From: Pseudomonadota bacterium
GTDB lineage: Bacteria > Pseudomonadota > Gammaproteobacteria > Steroidobacterales > GCA-2729495
Direction of reading: 5' to 3'
Length of the DNA: 37,928 nt
NCBI GenBank assembly: GCA_963205295.1
Contig: CAUJIY010000054.1
Coordinates: forward strand, 1-37,928
The notes beneath the pieces were generated by a model. The model was not told the DNA's origin. It saw only the letters and a list, made by a program, of their open reading frames with translations, and ran no database searches. Of the stretch, positions 27,277-35,414 are shown in pieces. A program made the position numbers and the translations under genes. Each line of letters begins with the position of its first letter. Position 1 is the stretch's first letter.

Positions 27277-27753
27277 CTACCGTGCAGCGGTCACACCCAC
27301 GGCCAGCCGATCGAAGGCGTGGCCATTGTCGAGCAGGTAATCGAGCCATTTGCTGAGCACCATGTTGCAGGCCCAGCGCCGATCGATCTCCCGCTCATAC
27401 TGGCGGGCGAGCGCCGCGAGTTGTTCGTGGCGGTGGCTGTCGGTCCAGGCGATCGCTTCCGCGACGCGCGCGTCGAGGTAGAGCCGCACGGCGAGATCGG
27501 GCTCTGCCACCGGCACACCATCGTCGAAGAGGTAGGTGAGGCGCAGCAGGCGCGTGTAGCGCGATCCCTCCTCGATGCTCAGGTGCAGGTCGAGATCGCG
27601 CCGACTGCAGGAAACCAGCTGCCCCGAAGCGCGCTGCACGTCCCCGAGCAAAGCCGCCAGCTTGATGAAATTGCCTTCGTACAGCGAGATCAGTCCGCCC
27701 AGTGTCCCCGGACACACCCAGCACTCGGTTACCATGTTGACGTCGCTGGACAT
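27277..27753 (-). CDS. DUF1249-family protein (YqiB-like)
   Basis: The 158-residue cytoplasmic protein belongs to the DUF1249 family found across gammaproteobacteria. Family-type segments are NFIKLAALLGDVQ, LHLSIEEGSRYTRLLRLTYLF, PDLAVRLYLDARVAEAIAW and DRRWACNMVLSKWLDYLLDNGH. Its function is unknown; E. coli yqiB sits beside cpdA and nudF. The ATG at 27753 lies where a transcript from the adjacent -10 box would begin, and no ribosome site precedes it; an ATG at 27735 is an alternative. It is followed by the coiled-coil gene on the same strand after 93 nt. Confidence 0.85.
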   Translation of the reverse strand: MSSDVNMVTECWVCPGTLGGLISLYEGNFIKLAALLGDVQRASGQLVSCSRRDLDLHLSIEEGSRYTRLLRLTYLFDDGVPVAEPDLAVRLYLDARVAEAIAWTDSHRHEQLAALARQYEREIDRRWACNMVLSKWLDYLLDNGHAFDRLAVGVTAAR

Positions 27754-27760
27754 ATTTTTG

Positions 27761-27769
27761 ACTATAGCA
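27761..27769 (-). promoter_or_regulatory. extended -10 element of the DUF1249 gene
   Basis: On the minus strand TGCTATAGT (27769-27761) matches TGn-TATAAT with one mismatch in the hexamer. The predicted start of transcription, about 7 nt downstream, coincides with the ATG at 27753. This implies leaderless translation or use of the next ATG. Confidence 0.4.
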
Positions 27770-27833
27770 CAGCCATTCCGGGCACCTTTGAAGGACCGCC
27801 GTCACGAAATGCGGCGGCATCTGAGCGGACGCC

Positions 27834-29486
27834 ATGAACACGGAATCGACCTCGCTGCGGACCAGGACCGTTGCCTGCACGCCATACGCTGATCAGCGCA
27901 TGGGCACAGCCGGCCTGCGCCGCAAGGTGGCGGTACTGCGCCAGCCGCATTATCTCGAGTCGTTCATCCAGGCCGTCCTCGACACACTGTCACTGCGCCA
28001 AGGCGCATCCCTGGTGATCGGCGGCGACGGACGCTTTTTCAACGACGTCGCCATCCAGACGATCATTCGCATGGCTGCCGCCGCCGGCGCCACGCACCTG
28101 ATCGTCGGTCGCGACGGGCTGCTGTCGACGCCCGCTGCCTCGAACCTGATCCGTACACGACGCGCTGACGGTGGCTTCCTGCTGACAGCGAGCCATAACC
28201 CAGGTGGGCCGTCAGGCGACTTCGGGGTCAAGTTCAACATGCCAACCGGCGGACAGGCGCCGGAGCAGGTGACCGACGCCGTATTCGAGGCGACGAAGCG
28301 CATTCACGCCTACCACCTCGCAGATCTGCCACTCCTCGATCTCGCGCGCACGGGCGTCCAGCGCCACGGTCAGCTCACCGTCGAGATCGTGGATCCCGTG
28401 GACGCTTACCAGCAACTGATGGAAAAGCTGTTCGACTTCGAGCGCATCGCCCACTGGATCCGCAGCGGCCATCGCGTGGTCTTCGATGGCATGCACGGCA
28501 TCACCGGGCCGTATGCCCAGCGCATCCTCGGCGAAGCCCTCGGGGTATCACCCGAGGGGCTGATGCACACCCGACCGCTTCCCGACTTCGGTGGACTGCA
28601 CCCGGATCCGAATCCGGTGGATTGCCGCCATCTCGTGGACCTCTGTGCCCTGCCAACAGCACCCGACCTGGCGGCAGCCTCCGACGGCGACGGCGACCGC
28701 AACATGATCCTCGGTCCCGCATTCATGCTGTCGCCAGGCGACAGTGTGGCGATGCTGCTCGCCAACGCGAGGCTGGCACCCGGCTATCGCTACGGCGTGC
28801 CAGGCGTGGCCCGCTCGATGCCGACCAGCCGGGCCGTCGACCGCGTCGCCGCACAGCTCGGCATTCCCTGCTTCGAGACGCCGACGGGCTGGCGTTACTT
28901 CTGCAACCTGCTCGAAGCCAATCGCATCGGCCTGTGCGGAGAGGAGAGCTTCGGCACCGGATCGTCCCACACCCGCGAGAAGGACGGACTCTGGGCGGTG
29001 CTGTTCTGGATGAACGTACTCGCGGCACGGGAGATCTCGCTCCCGGCGCTGGCGGCGTCGCACTGGCGTGAACACGGCCGCCATTACTACCAGCGGCACG
29101 ACTACGAGATCCCCGATGCAGCGCGCGGGGCGGCCCTCATGGAGGAACTGCGGCGGACGGCGCCACAACTGGTCGGGCGCAGGGCCGGGGATGCCTGCAT
29201 CAGCTGGGCCGACGACTTCTGCTATCGCGATCCCGTGGATGGCAGCGAGTCAGCGCACCAGGGCGTTCGCGTCGTTCTCGACGACGACAGCCGGATCGTC
29301 TTTCGACTCTCCGGCACTGGCACCGCCGGTGCGACGCTGCGGGTCTACCTCGAGCGCTACGAGCCCGACCCGGCGCGGCACGCGCTGGACACCACCGCGG
29401 TGCTCGCCGCGCTCGGCCGGGAGGCGGCGAGTCTCGCCAGAATCACCGCTCATGCGGGCCCGGCGGCGCCCACCATGATCGTCTGA
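27834..29486 (+). CDS. pgm: phosphoglucomutase (eukaryote/Agrobacterium type)
   Basis: This enzyme interconverts glucose-1-phosphate and glucose-6-phosphate in glycogen and cell-envelope sugar metabolism. The 550-residue alpha-phosphohexomutase has all four family motifs: the phosphoserine loop LLTASHNPGG, the metal loop ASDGDGDRN, the sugar-specificity loop GEESFG, and the phosphate-binding loop RLSGTGTAGATLRVYL. The N-terminal PYADQRMGTAGLRRKV and the GTGSSHTREKDGLWAVL stretch are those of the PGM1-like branch, not of E. coli Pgm. It diverges from the DUF1249 gene and converges with ppsR. Confidence 0.93.
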   Translation: MNTESTSLRTRTVACTPYADQRMGTAGLRRKVAVLRQPHYLESFIQAVLDTLSLRQGASLVIGGDGRFFNDVAIQTIIRMAAAAGATHLIVGRDGLLSTPAASNLIRTRRADGGFLLTASHNPGGPSGDFGVKFNMPTGGQAPEQVTDAVFEATKRIHAYHLADLPLLDLARTGVQRHGQLTVEIVDPVDAYQQLMEKLFDFERIAHWIRSGHRVVFDGMHGITGPYAQRILGEALGVSPEGLMHTRPLPDFGGLHPDPNPVDCRHLVDLCALPTAPDLAAASDGDGDRNMILGPAFMLSPGDSVAMLLANARLAPGYRYGVPGVARSMPTSRAVDRVAAQLGIPCFETPTGWRYFCNLLEANRIGLCGEESFGTGSSHTREKDGLWAVLFWMNVLAAREISLPALAASHWREHGRHYYQRHDYEIPDAARGAALMEELRRTAPQLVGRRAGDACISWADDFCYRDPVDGSESAHQGVRVVLDDDSRIVFRLSGTGTAGATLRVYLERYEPDPARHALDTTAVLAALGREAASLARITAHAGPAAPTMIV

Positions 29487-29508
29487 CCAACCTCTCCGCG
29501 GCCCCGGA

Positions 29509-30336
29509 TCAGGGACGCGTGCGTCGCTCAATGCCGGTGCCGCTGAGGATCGTACTGGCGATCTCCTCGACGGAGAACGACGTCGTGTCCACGCAGGGAA
29601 TCTGGTAGCGGCGGAACAAGGCCTCGGCGCTGCGCAACTCGAAACGCACCTGCTCGGCGCTTGAGTAACGGCCGACCGGGCGACGCTCGCGCCGTATCTG
29701 CTGCAGCCGTTCCGGCGAGATGGTCAGGCCGTAGAGTTTGTCGCGGAAAGGCTCGATGAGCTTCGGCAGCTGGCCTGACTCCAGGTCGTCGTCCGACAGC
29801 GGATAGTTGGCGGCGAATACGCCATACGCAAGCGCCAGGTACAGGCAGGTTGGTGTCTTGCCCGTACGTGACACCCCGACGAGGATCACATCGGCCGTTT
29901 CGTAATCGCCGGTACGCGCACCATCGTCGTTGCGCAGGGCAAAGTTGGTGGCCTCGATACGCCGATCATAGGCGCCGGAGTCCTTCATCCCATGCGCCCG
30001 TCCGATGGTGTGCGAGGAACGCGTCTGGAGTTCGCGCTCGAGCGGAGAGAGAAACGCCTCGAAGAAGTCGAGGAACAGCCCGGAAACCGGAATGAACCGT
30101 TCCCGCAATTCGTCCTGCACCAGCGTGCTGAATACCAGCGGTCGTGTCCCCTGCTCCAACGCCGCGGCGTTGATCCGGCGTACGACTTCGTCTGCCTTGT
30201 CAAGCGTATCGATAAATGGCACAGTCACCTGGTCAAAATCGTGGCCCTCGAACTGGGTCAGCAGGCTGCGCCCCAGGGTCTCGGCAGTGACGCCGGTCTG
30301 GTCCGAGACAAAAAAAACGGTACGACGGTTGCTCAT
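29509..30336 (-). CDS. ppsR: PEP synthase regulatory kinase/phosphorylase (PSRP)
   Basis: PpsR phosphorylates a threonine of PEP synthase using ADP and reverses it with phosphate, switching gluconeogenesis off and on. The 275-residue DUF299 protein starts [19 protein letters not shown]. It has the P-loop-like [19 protein letters not shown] and the segment [16 protein letters not shown] typical of the family. I chose ATG 30336, preceded by GAAGGTG; the longer frame to 30396 has no homology. It is divergent from ppsA, 71 nt away, the standard arrangement for this regulator and its target. Confidence 0.95.
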   Translation of the reverse strand: MSNRRTVFFVSDQTGVTAETLGRSLLTQFEGHDFDQVTVPFIDTLDKADEVVRRINAAALEQGTRPLVFSTLVQDELRERFIPVSGLFLDFFEAFLSPLERELQTRSSHTIGRAHGMKDSGAYDRRIEATNFALRNDDGARTGDYETADVILVGVSRTGKTPTCLYLALAYGVFAANYPLSDDDLESGQLPKLIEPFRDKLYGLTISPERLQQIRRERRPVGRYSSAEQVRFELRSAEALFRRYQIPCVDTTSFSVEEIASTILSGTGIERRTRP

Positions 30337-30407
30337 GGTCACCTTCGAGTCGTGCCCTGCCGGCATCGATTGTCCACTTCCAATGCCCCAGCACAAGGGA
30401 GCCTGAG

Positions 30408-32777
30408 TTGGAACCTTACATCATCGCCTTCGACCAGCTCGGCATGGCCGACCTCGAGACCGTCGGCGGCAAGAACGCCTCGCTCGGCGAGATGATCGCC
30501 AATCTGTCACGACTCGGCGTACGGGTGCCCGGCGGGTTCGCCACCACCGCGCAGGCTTACCGGAAGTTCCTCGACCAGGACGGCCTGGCAGACCGGATCA
30601 GGGCGGCACTCGACGGCCTCGACGTCGACGACGTCGGCAAACTGACCGCGGCGGGCCAGCAGATCCGCAGCTGGATCATGGCCACCCCGCTGCCGCCACG
30701 ACTGACCAGCGAGATCAGCCACGCCTGGGCGGCAATGGCTGCCGCCGGTGGCGGCGACCTCGCCGTGGCGGTGCGTTCGTCCGCGACCGCGGAAGACCTG
30801 CCCGATGCGTCCTTCGCCGGGCAGCAGGAAACATTCCTGAACGTCCGCGGGATCGACGCGGTCATCCGCGCCGTCCACGAGGTCTACGCCTCGCTCTACA
30901 ACGACCGCGCCATCGCCTACCGGGTCCACAAGGGGTTCGACCACGGTGCTGTCGCCCTCTCCGTGGGCGTGCAGCACATGGTGCGCAGCGATGTCGGTGC
31001 CAGCGGTGTACTGTTCACGCTCGACACCGAGTCCGGGTTCCGCGACGTGGTCTTCATCACCGCCTCCTATGGTCTCGGTGAGACTGTCGTGCAGGGCGCC
31101 GTCAACCCCGACGAGTTCTACGTCTACAAACCGGCGCTCCAGGCCGGACGACGCAGCATCATCCGCCGCAAGCTCGGCTCGAAGGCCATCAAGATGGTCT
31201 ACGCCGCCTCAGGCGAAGGTCGCCGGGTGGCGACCGTCGATGTCGACCCGCAGCAGGCGCGGTCCTTCTCGATCAGCGACACCGATGTCGAGACGCTCGC
31301 CCGCTACGCGCTGCTCGTCGAGACGCACTACGACCGGCCCATGGATATCGAGTGGGGCAAGGATGGGCTGACCGGCCAGATCTACCTGCTGCAGGCGCGC
31401 CCGGAAACGGTGCAGAGCCGCAAGGGCCAGACCATCCAGCGCTATCGCCTGCGCCAGAAGTCGCGGGTGCTGGCCAAGGGTCGCAGCATTGGCCACCGGA
31501 TCGGCGCCGGCGTTGCCCGTGTCGTCCGCGGCATCGAGGACATGCATCGCATCCAGCCGGGTGACGTCCTGGTCGCCGACATGACCGATCCCGATTGGGA
31601 ACCGGTGATGAAAAAGGCAGCAGCGATCGTCACCAACCGTGGTGGCCGCACCTGCCACGCTGCGATCATCGCCCGTGAGCTCGGCATACCCGCGGTCGTC
31701 GGCTGCGGCGATGCGACGACACTGATCGCCGACGGCACCCCGGTCACCGCATCCTGCGCCGAAGGCGACGAAGGTTTCATCTACGAAGGCCAGCTGGCCT
31801 ACGACGAGCAGCGCGTCGAACTCGACAACCTGCCCGACCCCCCGGTCAAGATCATGATGAATGTCGGCAATCCGGACCGGGCCTTCGACTTCTCCGCAAT
31901 TCCCAATCACGGCGTCGGGCTGGCCCGCCTCGAATTCATCGTCAACCGCATGATCGGCGTGCACCCCAGGGCACTGCTCGAGTTCGACCGGCTGCGCCCT
32001 GACCTGAAGGAAGTCGTCCGCGAACAGATGGCCGGCTATGAGAATCCGGTCGAGTTCTTCGTCGCCCGGCTGGCCGAAGGCATCGCCTCGATTGCCGCTG
32101 CGTTCGCGCCGCGTCCGGTCATCGTCCGGATGTCTGACTTCAAGACGAACGAGTACGCGAACCTGATCGGGGGGCAGCAGTACGAGCCCGAGGAAGAGAA
32201 TCCGATGCTCGGTTTTCGCGGCGCCTCGCGCTACGTCGCGCCGTCCTTCCGGCCCTGTTTCGAACTGGAATGCCGTGCTCTCAGGCGGGTTCGCGACGAG
32301 ATGGGGCTCACCAACGTCGAGGTCATGATCCCGTTCGTGCGTACCGTCGCCGAAGCACGCAGCGTGATCGAGCTGCTCGCAGAGAACGGCCTGCGCCGCG
32401 GCGACAACGGGCTGCGGGTGATCATGATGTGCGAGGTGCCGACCAATGCGTTGCTCGCCGCACAGTACCTGGAACATTTCGACGGCATGTCGATCGGTTC
32501 CAATGACATGACTCAGCTTGCCCTCGGCCTCGACCGTGATTCAGGCCTCATCGCCCACCTGTTCGACGAACGCGACGAGGCCGTCAAAGCCCTGCTGAGC
32601 ATGGCGATCCGGGCCTGCCGCACAGCCGGCAAATACATCGGTATCTGCGGTCAGGGCCCATCGGATCACGCCGATTTTGCCCGCTGGCTCGTCGACGAGG
32701 GCATCGACAGCATCTCGCTGAATCCCGACACGGTGGTCGAGACCTGGCTGTTCCTGGCCGGGCAAAAGGCCGCGTAG
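30408..32777 (+). CDS. ppsA: phosphoenolpyruvate synthase
   Basis: PpsA converts pyruvate, ATP and water to PEP, AMP and phosphate, allowing growth on three-carbon sources. The 789-residue protein is collinear with E. coli PpsA. The ATP-grasp N-domain has [12 protein letters not shown] and [24 protein letters not shown]. The central swivelling domain has the phosphorylated histidine H417 in [14 protein letters not shown]. The C-terminal TIM barrel includes [16 protein letters not shown] and the catalytic cysteine region [10 protein letters not shown]. The start is TTG, with AAGGGA 7 nt upstream. The regulator ppsR lies divergently beside it. Confidence 0.97.
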   Translation: MEPYIIAFDQLGMADLETVGGKNASLGEMIANLSRLGVRVPGGFATTAQAYRKFLDQDGLADRIRAALDGLDVDDVGKLTAAGQQIRSWIMATPLPPRLTSEISHAWAAMAAAGGGDLAVAVRSSATAEDLPDASFAGQQETFLNVRGIDAVIRAVHEVYASLYNDRAIAYRVHKGFDHGAVALSVGVQHMVRSDVGASGVLFTLDTESGFRDVVFITASYGLGETVVQGAVNPDEFYVYKPALQAGRRSIIRRKLGSKAIKMVYAASGEGRRVATVDVDPQQARSFSISDTDVETLARYALLVETHYDRPMDIEWGKDGLTGQIYLLQARPETVQSRKGQTIQRYRLRQKSRVLAKGRSIGHRIGAGVARVVRGIEDMHRIQPGDVLVADMTDPDWEPVMKKAAAIVTNRGGRTCHAAIIARELGIPAVVGCGDATTLIADGTPVTASCAEGDEGFIYEGQLAYDEQRVELDNLPDPPVKIMMNVGNPDRAFDFSAIPNHGVGLARLEFIVNRMIGVHPRALLEFDRLRPDLKEVVREQMAGYENPVEFFVARLAEGIASIAAAFAPRPVIVRMSDFKTNEYANLIGGQQYEPEEENPMLGFRGASRYVAPSFRPCFELECRALRRVRDEMGLTNVEVMIPFVRTVAEARSVIELLAENGLRRGDNGLRVIMMCEVPTNALLAAQYLEHFDGMSIGSNDMTQLALGLDRDSGLIAHLFDERDEAVKALLSMAIRACRTAGKYIGICGQGPSDHADFARWLVDEGIDSISLNPDTVVETWLFLAGQKAA

Positions 32778-32779
32778 GC

Positions 32780-32850
32780 AAAATATTTGTTTATTCAGTT
32801 TCGATTAAAATAGTTTATCTAACTGATTTTTAATAAGTTTATTTAAAATA
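32780..32850. other. AT-rich spacer between ppsA and orn
   Basis: Only 10 of 71 bases are G or C by my count, in an otherwise very GC-rich window. It begins 2 nt after the ppsA stop and ends 11 nt before the orn stop. GTTTAT recurs three times (near 32789, 32813, 32837). TTTTAAT and ATTTAAA can pair weakly, but there is no GC-rich hairpin. It may be an atypical bidirectional terminator or a binding site for an AT-seeking nucleoid protein. Confidence 0.6.
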
Positions 32851-32861
32851 CCCTGGCCTGC

Positions 32862-33449
32862 TCAACTCCCGGACGCCGGATCGTCGGCGCTGCCCGCCAC
32901 CGGCCCGGAGCGCAGGAAGGTCGCCCGGTAATGACGCATTTCGGCGATCGAATCGCGGATGTCCTCGAGCGCAAGGTGCGACGAGTTCTTGTTCACGCCG
33001 GCCAGCACGTCCGGCGCCCACAGGCCAGCCAGAATTTTCAGGGTACTGACATCGAGATTGCGGTAGTGGAAAAATGCCTCGAGCCCGGGCATCTCCCGGG
33101 CGAGGAAGCGACGGTCCTGGCAGATGCTGTTGCCACACATCGGTGAGGCTTTTGCCGTCACATGGCTCGCCAGGAACTGCAGCGTCAGCCGCTCGGCTTC
33201 GGCTGTGCCGATGCAACTCGCCGCAACGCGCTGCGTGAGACCCGAGCGCCCATGCTGCCGGGTATTCCACTCGTCCATCCGGCCCATGATCTCGTCAGGC
33301 TGGTGGATGGCGATGACGGGTCCCTCGGCAATCACGTCCAGATTGGCATCGGTAACGATCGTCGCGATCTCGATGATCGAATCCCGCGTGCTGTCGAGGC
33401 CGGTCATTTCCAGGTCGATCCAGACCAGCCGCCCGTCCGTTGCATTCAT
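32862..33449 (-). CDS. orn: oligoribonuclease
   Basis: Orn degrades very short RNAs (2-5 nt), including pGpG from cyclic di-GMP turnover, and is usually essential in gammaproteobacteria. The 195-residue DEDDh exonuclease has the first acidic pair in [10 protein letters not shown], the second Asp in [12 protein letters not shown], and the catalytic His/Asp in [13 protein letters not shown]. The start at 33449 is [22 protein letters not shown] lies 11 nt upstream. It is divergent from rsgA, the common pairing. Confidence 0.96.
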   Translation of the reverse strand: MNATDGRLVWIDLEMTGLDSTRDSIIEIATIVTDANLDVIAEGPVIAIHQPDEIMGRMDEWNTRQHGRSGLTQRVAASCIGTAEAERLTLQFLASHVTAKASPMCGNSICQDRRFLAREMPGLEAFFHYRNLDVSTLKILAGLWAPDVLAGVNKNSSHLALEDIRDSIAEMRHYRATFLRSGPVAGSADDPASGS

Positions 33450-33499
33450 GCGTAGCTTTCCCTCCGACGCGTCGCGCGCCTGCGAATTCTAGCAAAGCG

Positions 33500-34447
33500 A
33501 TGTCCGGATCCATGCGGGCCGCCGGTCGCCACCAGTCCCCGACCGACGGGCGCACCAGCGACGGCCTCGTGGTGGCGGCCCATGGCCGCCGCGGGATACT
33601 CGATCTTTCCGGCAGGCGCCACCCGTTCCAGATCCAGGGTCGCCGCCTGCGACCCGTCTGCGGCGACCTGGTCAGTGCCGAGGCGCGTCCGGGTTCCGAG
33701 ACACTCATCGTCACGGGGATCGTGCCACGACGCAACCAGCTCGCCCGCGAGCCCGAGCGCCCTGGCCATCCGGACGTGCTGGCCGCCAACCTCACCCGCA
33801 TCGTCGTCGTGTGCGCCCCGCGCCCGCCGCCCGACCTCATGCTCCTCGATCGCTACCTCTGTGCCGCAGAGCTGATGGGCTGCGAGCCGGCGGTCATCTG
33901 GAACAAGAGCGACCTGGAGCCGCCCCCCCGCGACCTGGCGGACGAAGTCCGCCGACTCGGCTATCCATTCCTCGCCCTGTCGGCCCGCGGGTCCGCGCAG
34001 CCCGATGGACTACCGGCCCTGCTGCGCGGCCATACCAGCATCCTGGTGGGGCAATCCGGCGCCGGCAAGTCATCGCTGGTCAACGCGCTGGTGCCCACGG
34101 CAGGCGCCGACGTCGGTGATCTGTCCGGGCGCTCGGGAACCGGCACCCATACCACCACCGCCGTCCTGATGTATCGGCTCACGTGCGGCGGCTGGCTGGT
34201 CGATGCACCCGGTGTGCGCAGCTTCGTCCCGGCCATCGACAGCGGTGCACGCGTGGCCGATGGTTTCGTGGACGTTCGCGGACAGGCACAGAGCTGCCGC
34301 TTCGCCGACTGCCGGCACGTCGAGGAGCCCGGTTGCGCCGTGAAGGCCGCCGTCGCTGCCGGCACGCTCGGACGCCGCCGCTATGCCAGCTATTGCGAGC
34401 TGTTGGCCGCCACGACCCGGACCGGAGCGGTCCACCCGGCACGCTGA
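33500..34447 (+). CDS. rsgA: ribosome small-subunit maturation GTPase RsgA (YjeQ)
   Basis: RsgA is a circularly permuted GTPase that checks late 30S subunit assembly. Motif order shows the permutation: G4 NKSD comes first, then G1 GQSGAGKSSLVNAL, G2 THTTT and G3 DAPGVRSF. An N-terminal OB fold (PVCGDLV region) and a C-terminal zinc knuckle (CRFADCRHVEEPGC) flank the domain. The ATG at 33500 gives 315 residues; an ATG at 33512 is also possible, and the ribosome site is weak. It converges with recR with one base between the stop codons. Confidence 0.94.
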   Translation: MSGSMRAAGRHQSPTDGRTSDGLVVAAHGRRGILDLSGRRHPFQIQGRRLRPVCGDLVSAEARPGSETLIVTGIVPRRNQLAREPERPGHPDVLAANLTRIVVVCAPRPPPDLMLLDRYLCAAELMGCEPAVIWNKSDLEPPPRDLADEVRRLGYPFLALSARGSAQPDGLPALLRGHTSILVGQSGAGKSSLVNALVPTAGADVGDLSGRSGTGTHTTTAVLMYRLTCGGWLVDAPGVRSFVPAIDSGARVADGFVDVRGQAQSCRFADCRHVEEPGCAVKAAVAAGTLGRRRYASYCELLAATTRTGAVHPAR

Positions 34448-34448
34448 A

Positions 34449-35072
34449 TCAGCGCGGAGTCTCCGGATCCGTGTCGCCTACGGCCACCCGCCCGGCGATC
34501 GCGCGGGCCAGCGTGGTCCCGTCGACGTACTCGAGTTCGCCGCCGATCGGGACACCGTGCGCAATTCGCGTGGCCCTCAGGCCACAGGCACGGGCGACCG
34601 CGGCCACGTACGCCGCCGTCGCTTCACCCTCGACCGTGGCACTGGTCGCAATGATGACCTCACGGAATTCGCCCGAGCCAAGCCGCCCGGCCAGGCCATC
34701 CAGGCCGAGTTCCGCCGGCCCGATGCCATCGAGGGGTGAGAGCCGGCCGTGCAGCACGAAGTACAACCCCCGATAACTGGCCGATTCCTCCACGGCGCCG
34801 ACGTCGGCCGGTGACTCCACCACACAGACCGTCGTGCGATCGCGGCCGGCTGCGGTGCACAGGGAGCACAACTCGCCTTCGGCGAGCATGCGGCAACTGC
34901 GGCAACGCCCGATGTACTGCAGGGCGCCCTGCAGGGCGGCAGCGAGCGCGCCCGCCCCTTCCCGATCGCGCTCCAGCAGGTGGAATGCCATGCGCTGGGC
35001 CGTCTTCGGTCCGACACCTGGCAGGCGGCGCAACGTCTGCAGGAGTTGCTCGAGTCGCGGCGGAAACCTCAT
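34449..35072 (-). CDS. recR: recombination protein RecR
   Basis: RecR works with RecO and RecF to load RecA on gapped DNA. The 207-residue protein has an N-terminal helix-hairpin-helix (LRRLPGVGPKTAQRMAFHLL), a four-cysteine zinc finger (CRSCRMLAEGELCSLC), a Toprim domain (VVESPADVGAVE) and the Walker B-like C-terminal part (TVEGEATAAYVA, RIAHGVPIGGELEYVDGTTL). I chose the ATG at 35072 because it aligns with E. coli RecR; a GTG at 35078 adds two residues. It follows ybaB by 18 nt in the standard dnaX-ybaB-recR order. Confidence 0.96.
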   Translation of the reverse strand: MRFPPRLEQLLQTLRRLPGVGPKTAQRMAFHLLERDREGAGALAAALQGALQYIGRCRSCRMLAEGELCSLCTAAGRDRTTVCVVESPADVGAVEESASYRGLYFVLHGRLSPLDGIGPAELGLDGLAGRLGSGEFREVIIATSATVEGEATAAYVAAVARACGLRATRIAHGVPIGGELEYVDGTTLARAIAGRVAVGDTDPETPR

Positions 35073-35090
35073 GGACACCAGCCGGAGGAG

Positions 35091-35414
35091 TCAGAACGGC
35101 AGCTTCAGCCCGGCCGGGAGGCCCATGCCCTGGGTCAGGCCGGAATAGCGTTCCTGTACCGTGCGTTCGACCCGGCGCAGGGCGTCGTTGAACGCGGCCA
35201 CCAGCACATCCTCGAGCAACTCACGATCCCCGGCGAGCAGCGTCGGGTCGATGGCAATGGCTTTCACCTGCTGGTTGCAGCTCATGGTCAGGCGCACCAG
35301 GCCACCACCGGCCTCACCCTGGACGTCGATCGAGGCCAGCTCGGCCTGCGCCTTCTGCATCTCGGCCTGCATGCGCTGGGCCTGTTTGAGCATCTGTCCG
35401 ATATCAGCTTTCAT
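35091..35414 (-). CDS. ybaB: YbaB/EbfC nucleoid-associated protein
   Basis: This is a small DNA-binding dimer of the nucleoid. The 107-residue protein starts MKADIGQMLKQAQRMQAEMQKAQAELAS (family helix) and has the core sheet with GGGLVRLTMSCNQQVKAIAIDPTLL. A C-terminal helix and a Gly/Met tail (LTQGMGLPAGLKLPF) follow. Its ATG overlaps the dnaX stop as ATGA, so translation is coupled. Confidence 0.96.
   Translation of the reverse strand: MKADIGQMLKQAQRMQAEMQKAQAELASIDVQGEAGGGLVRLTMSCNQQVKAIAIDPTLLAGDRELLEDVLVAAFNDALRRVERTVQERYSGLTQGMGLPAGLKLPF

Noticed and set aside
31209-32477. 422-codon minus-strand frame opposite ppsA
   Set aside because: Antisense shadow of a well-conserved gene.
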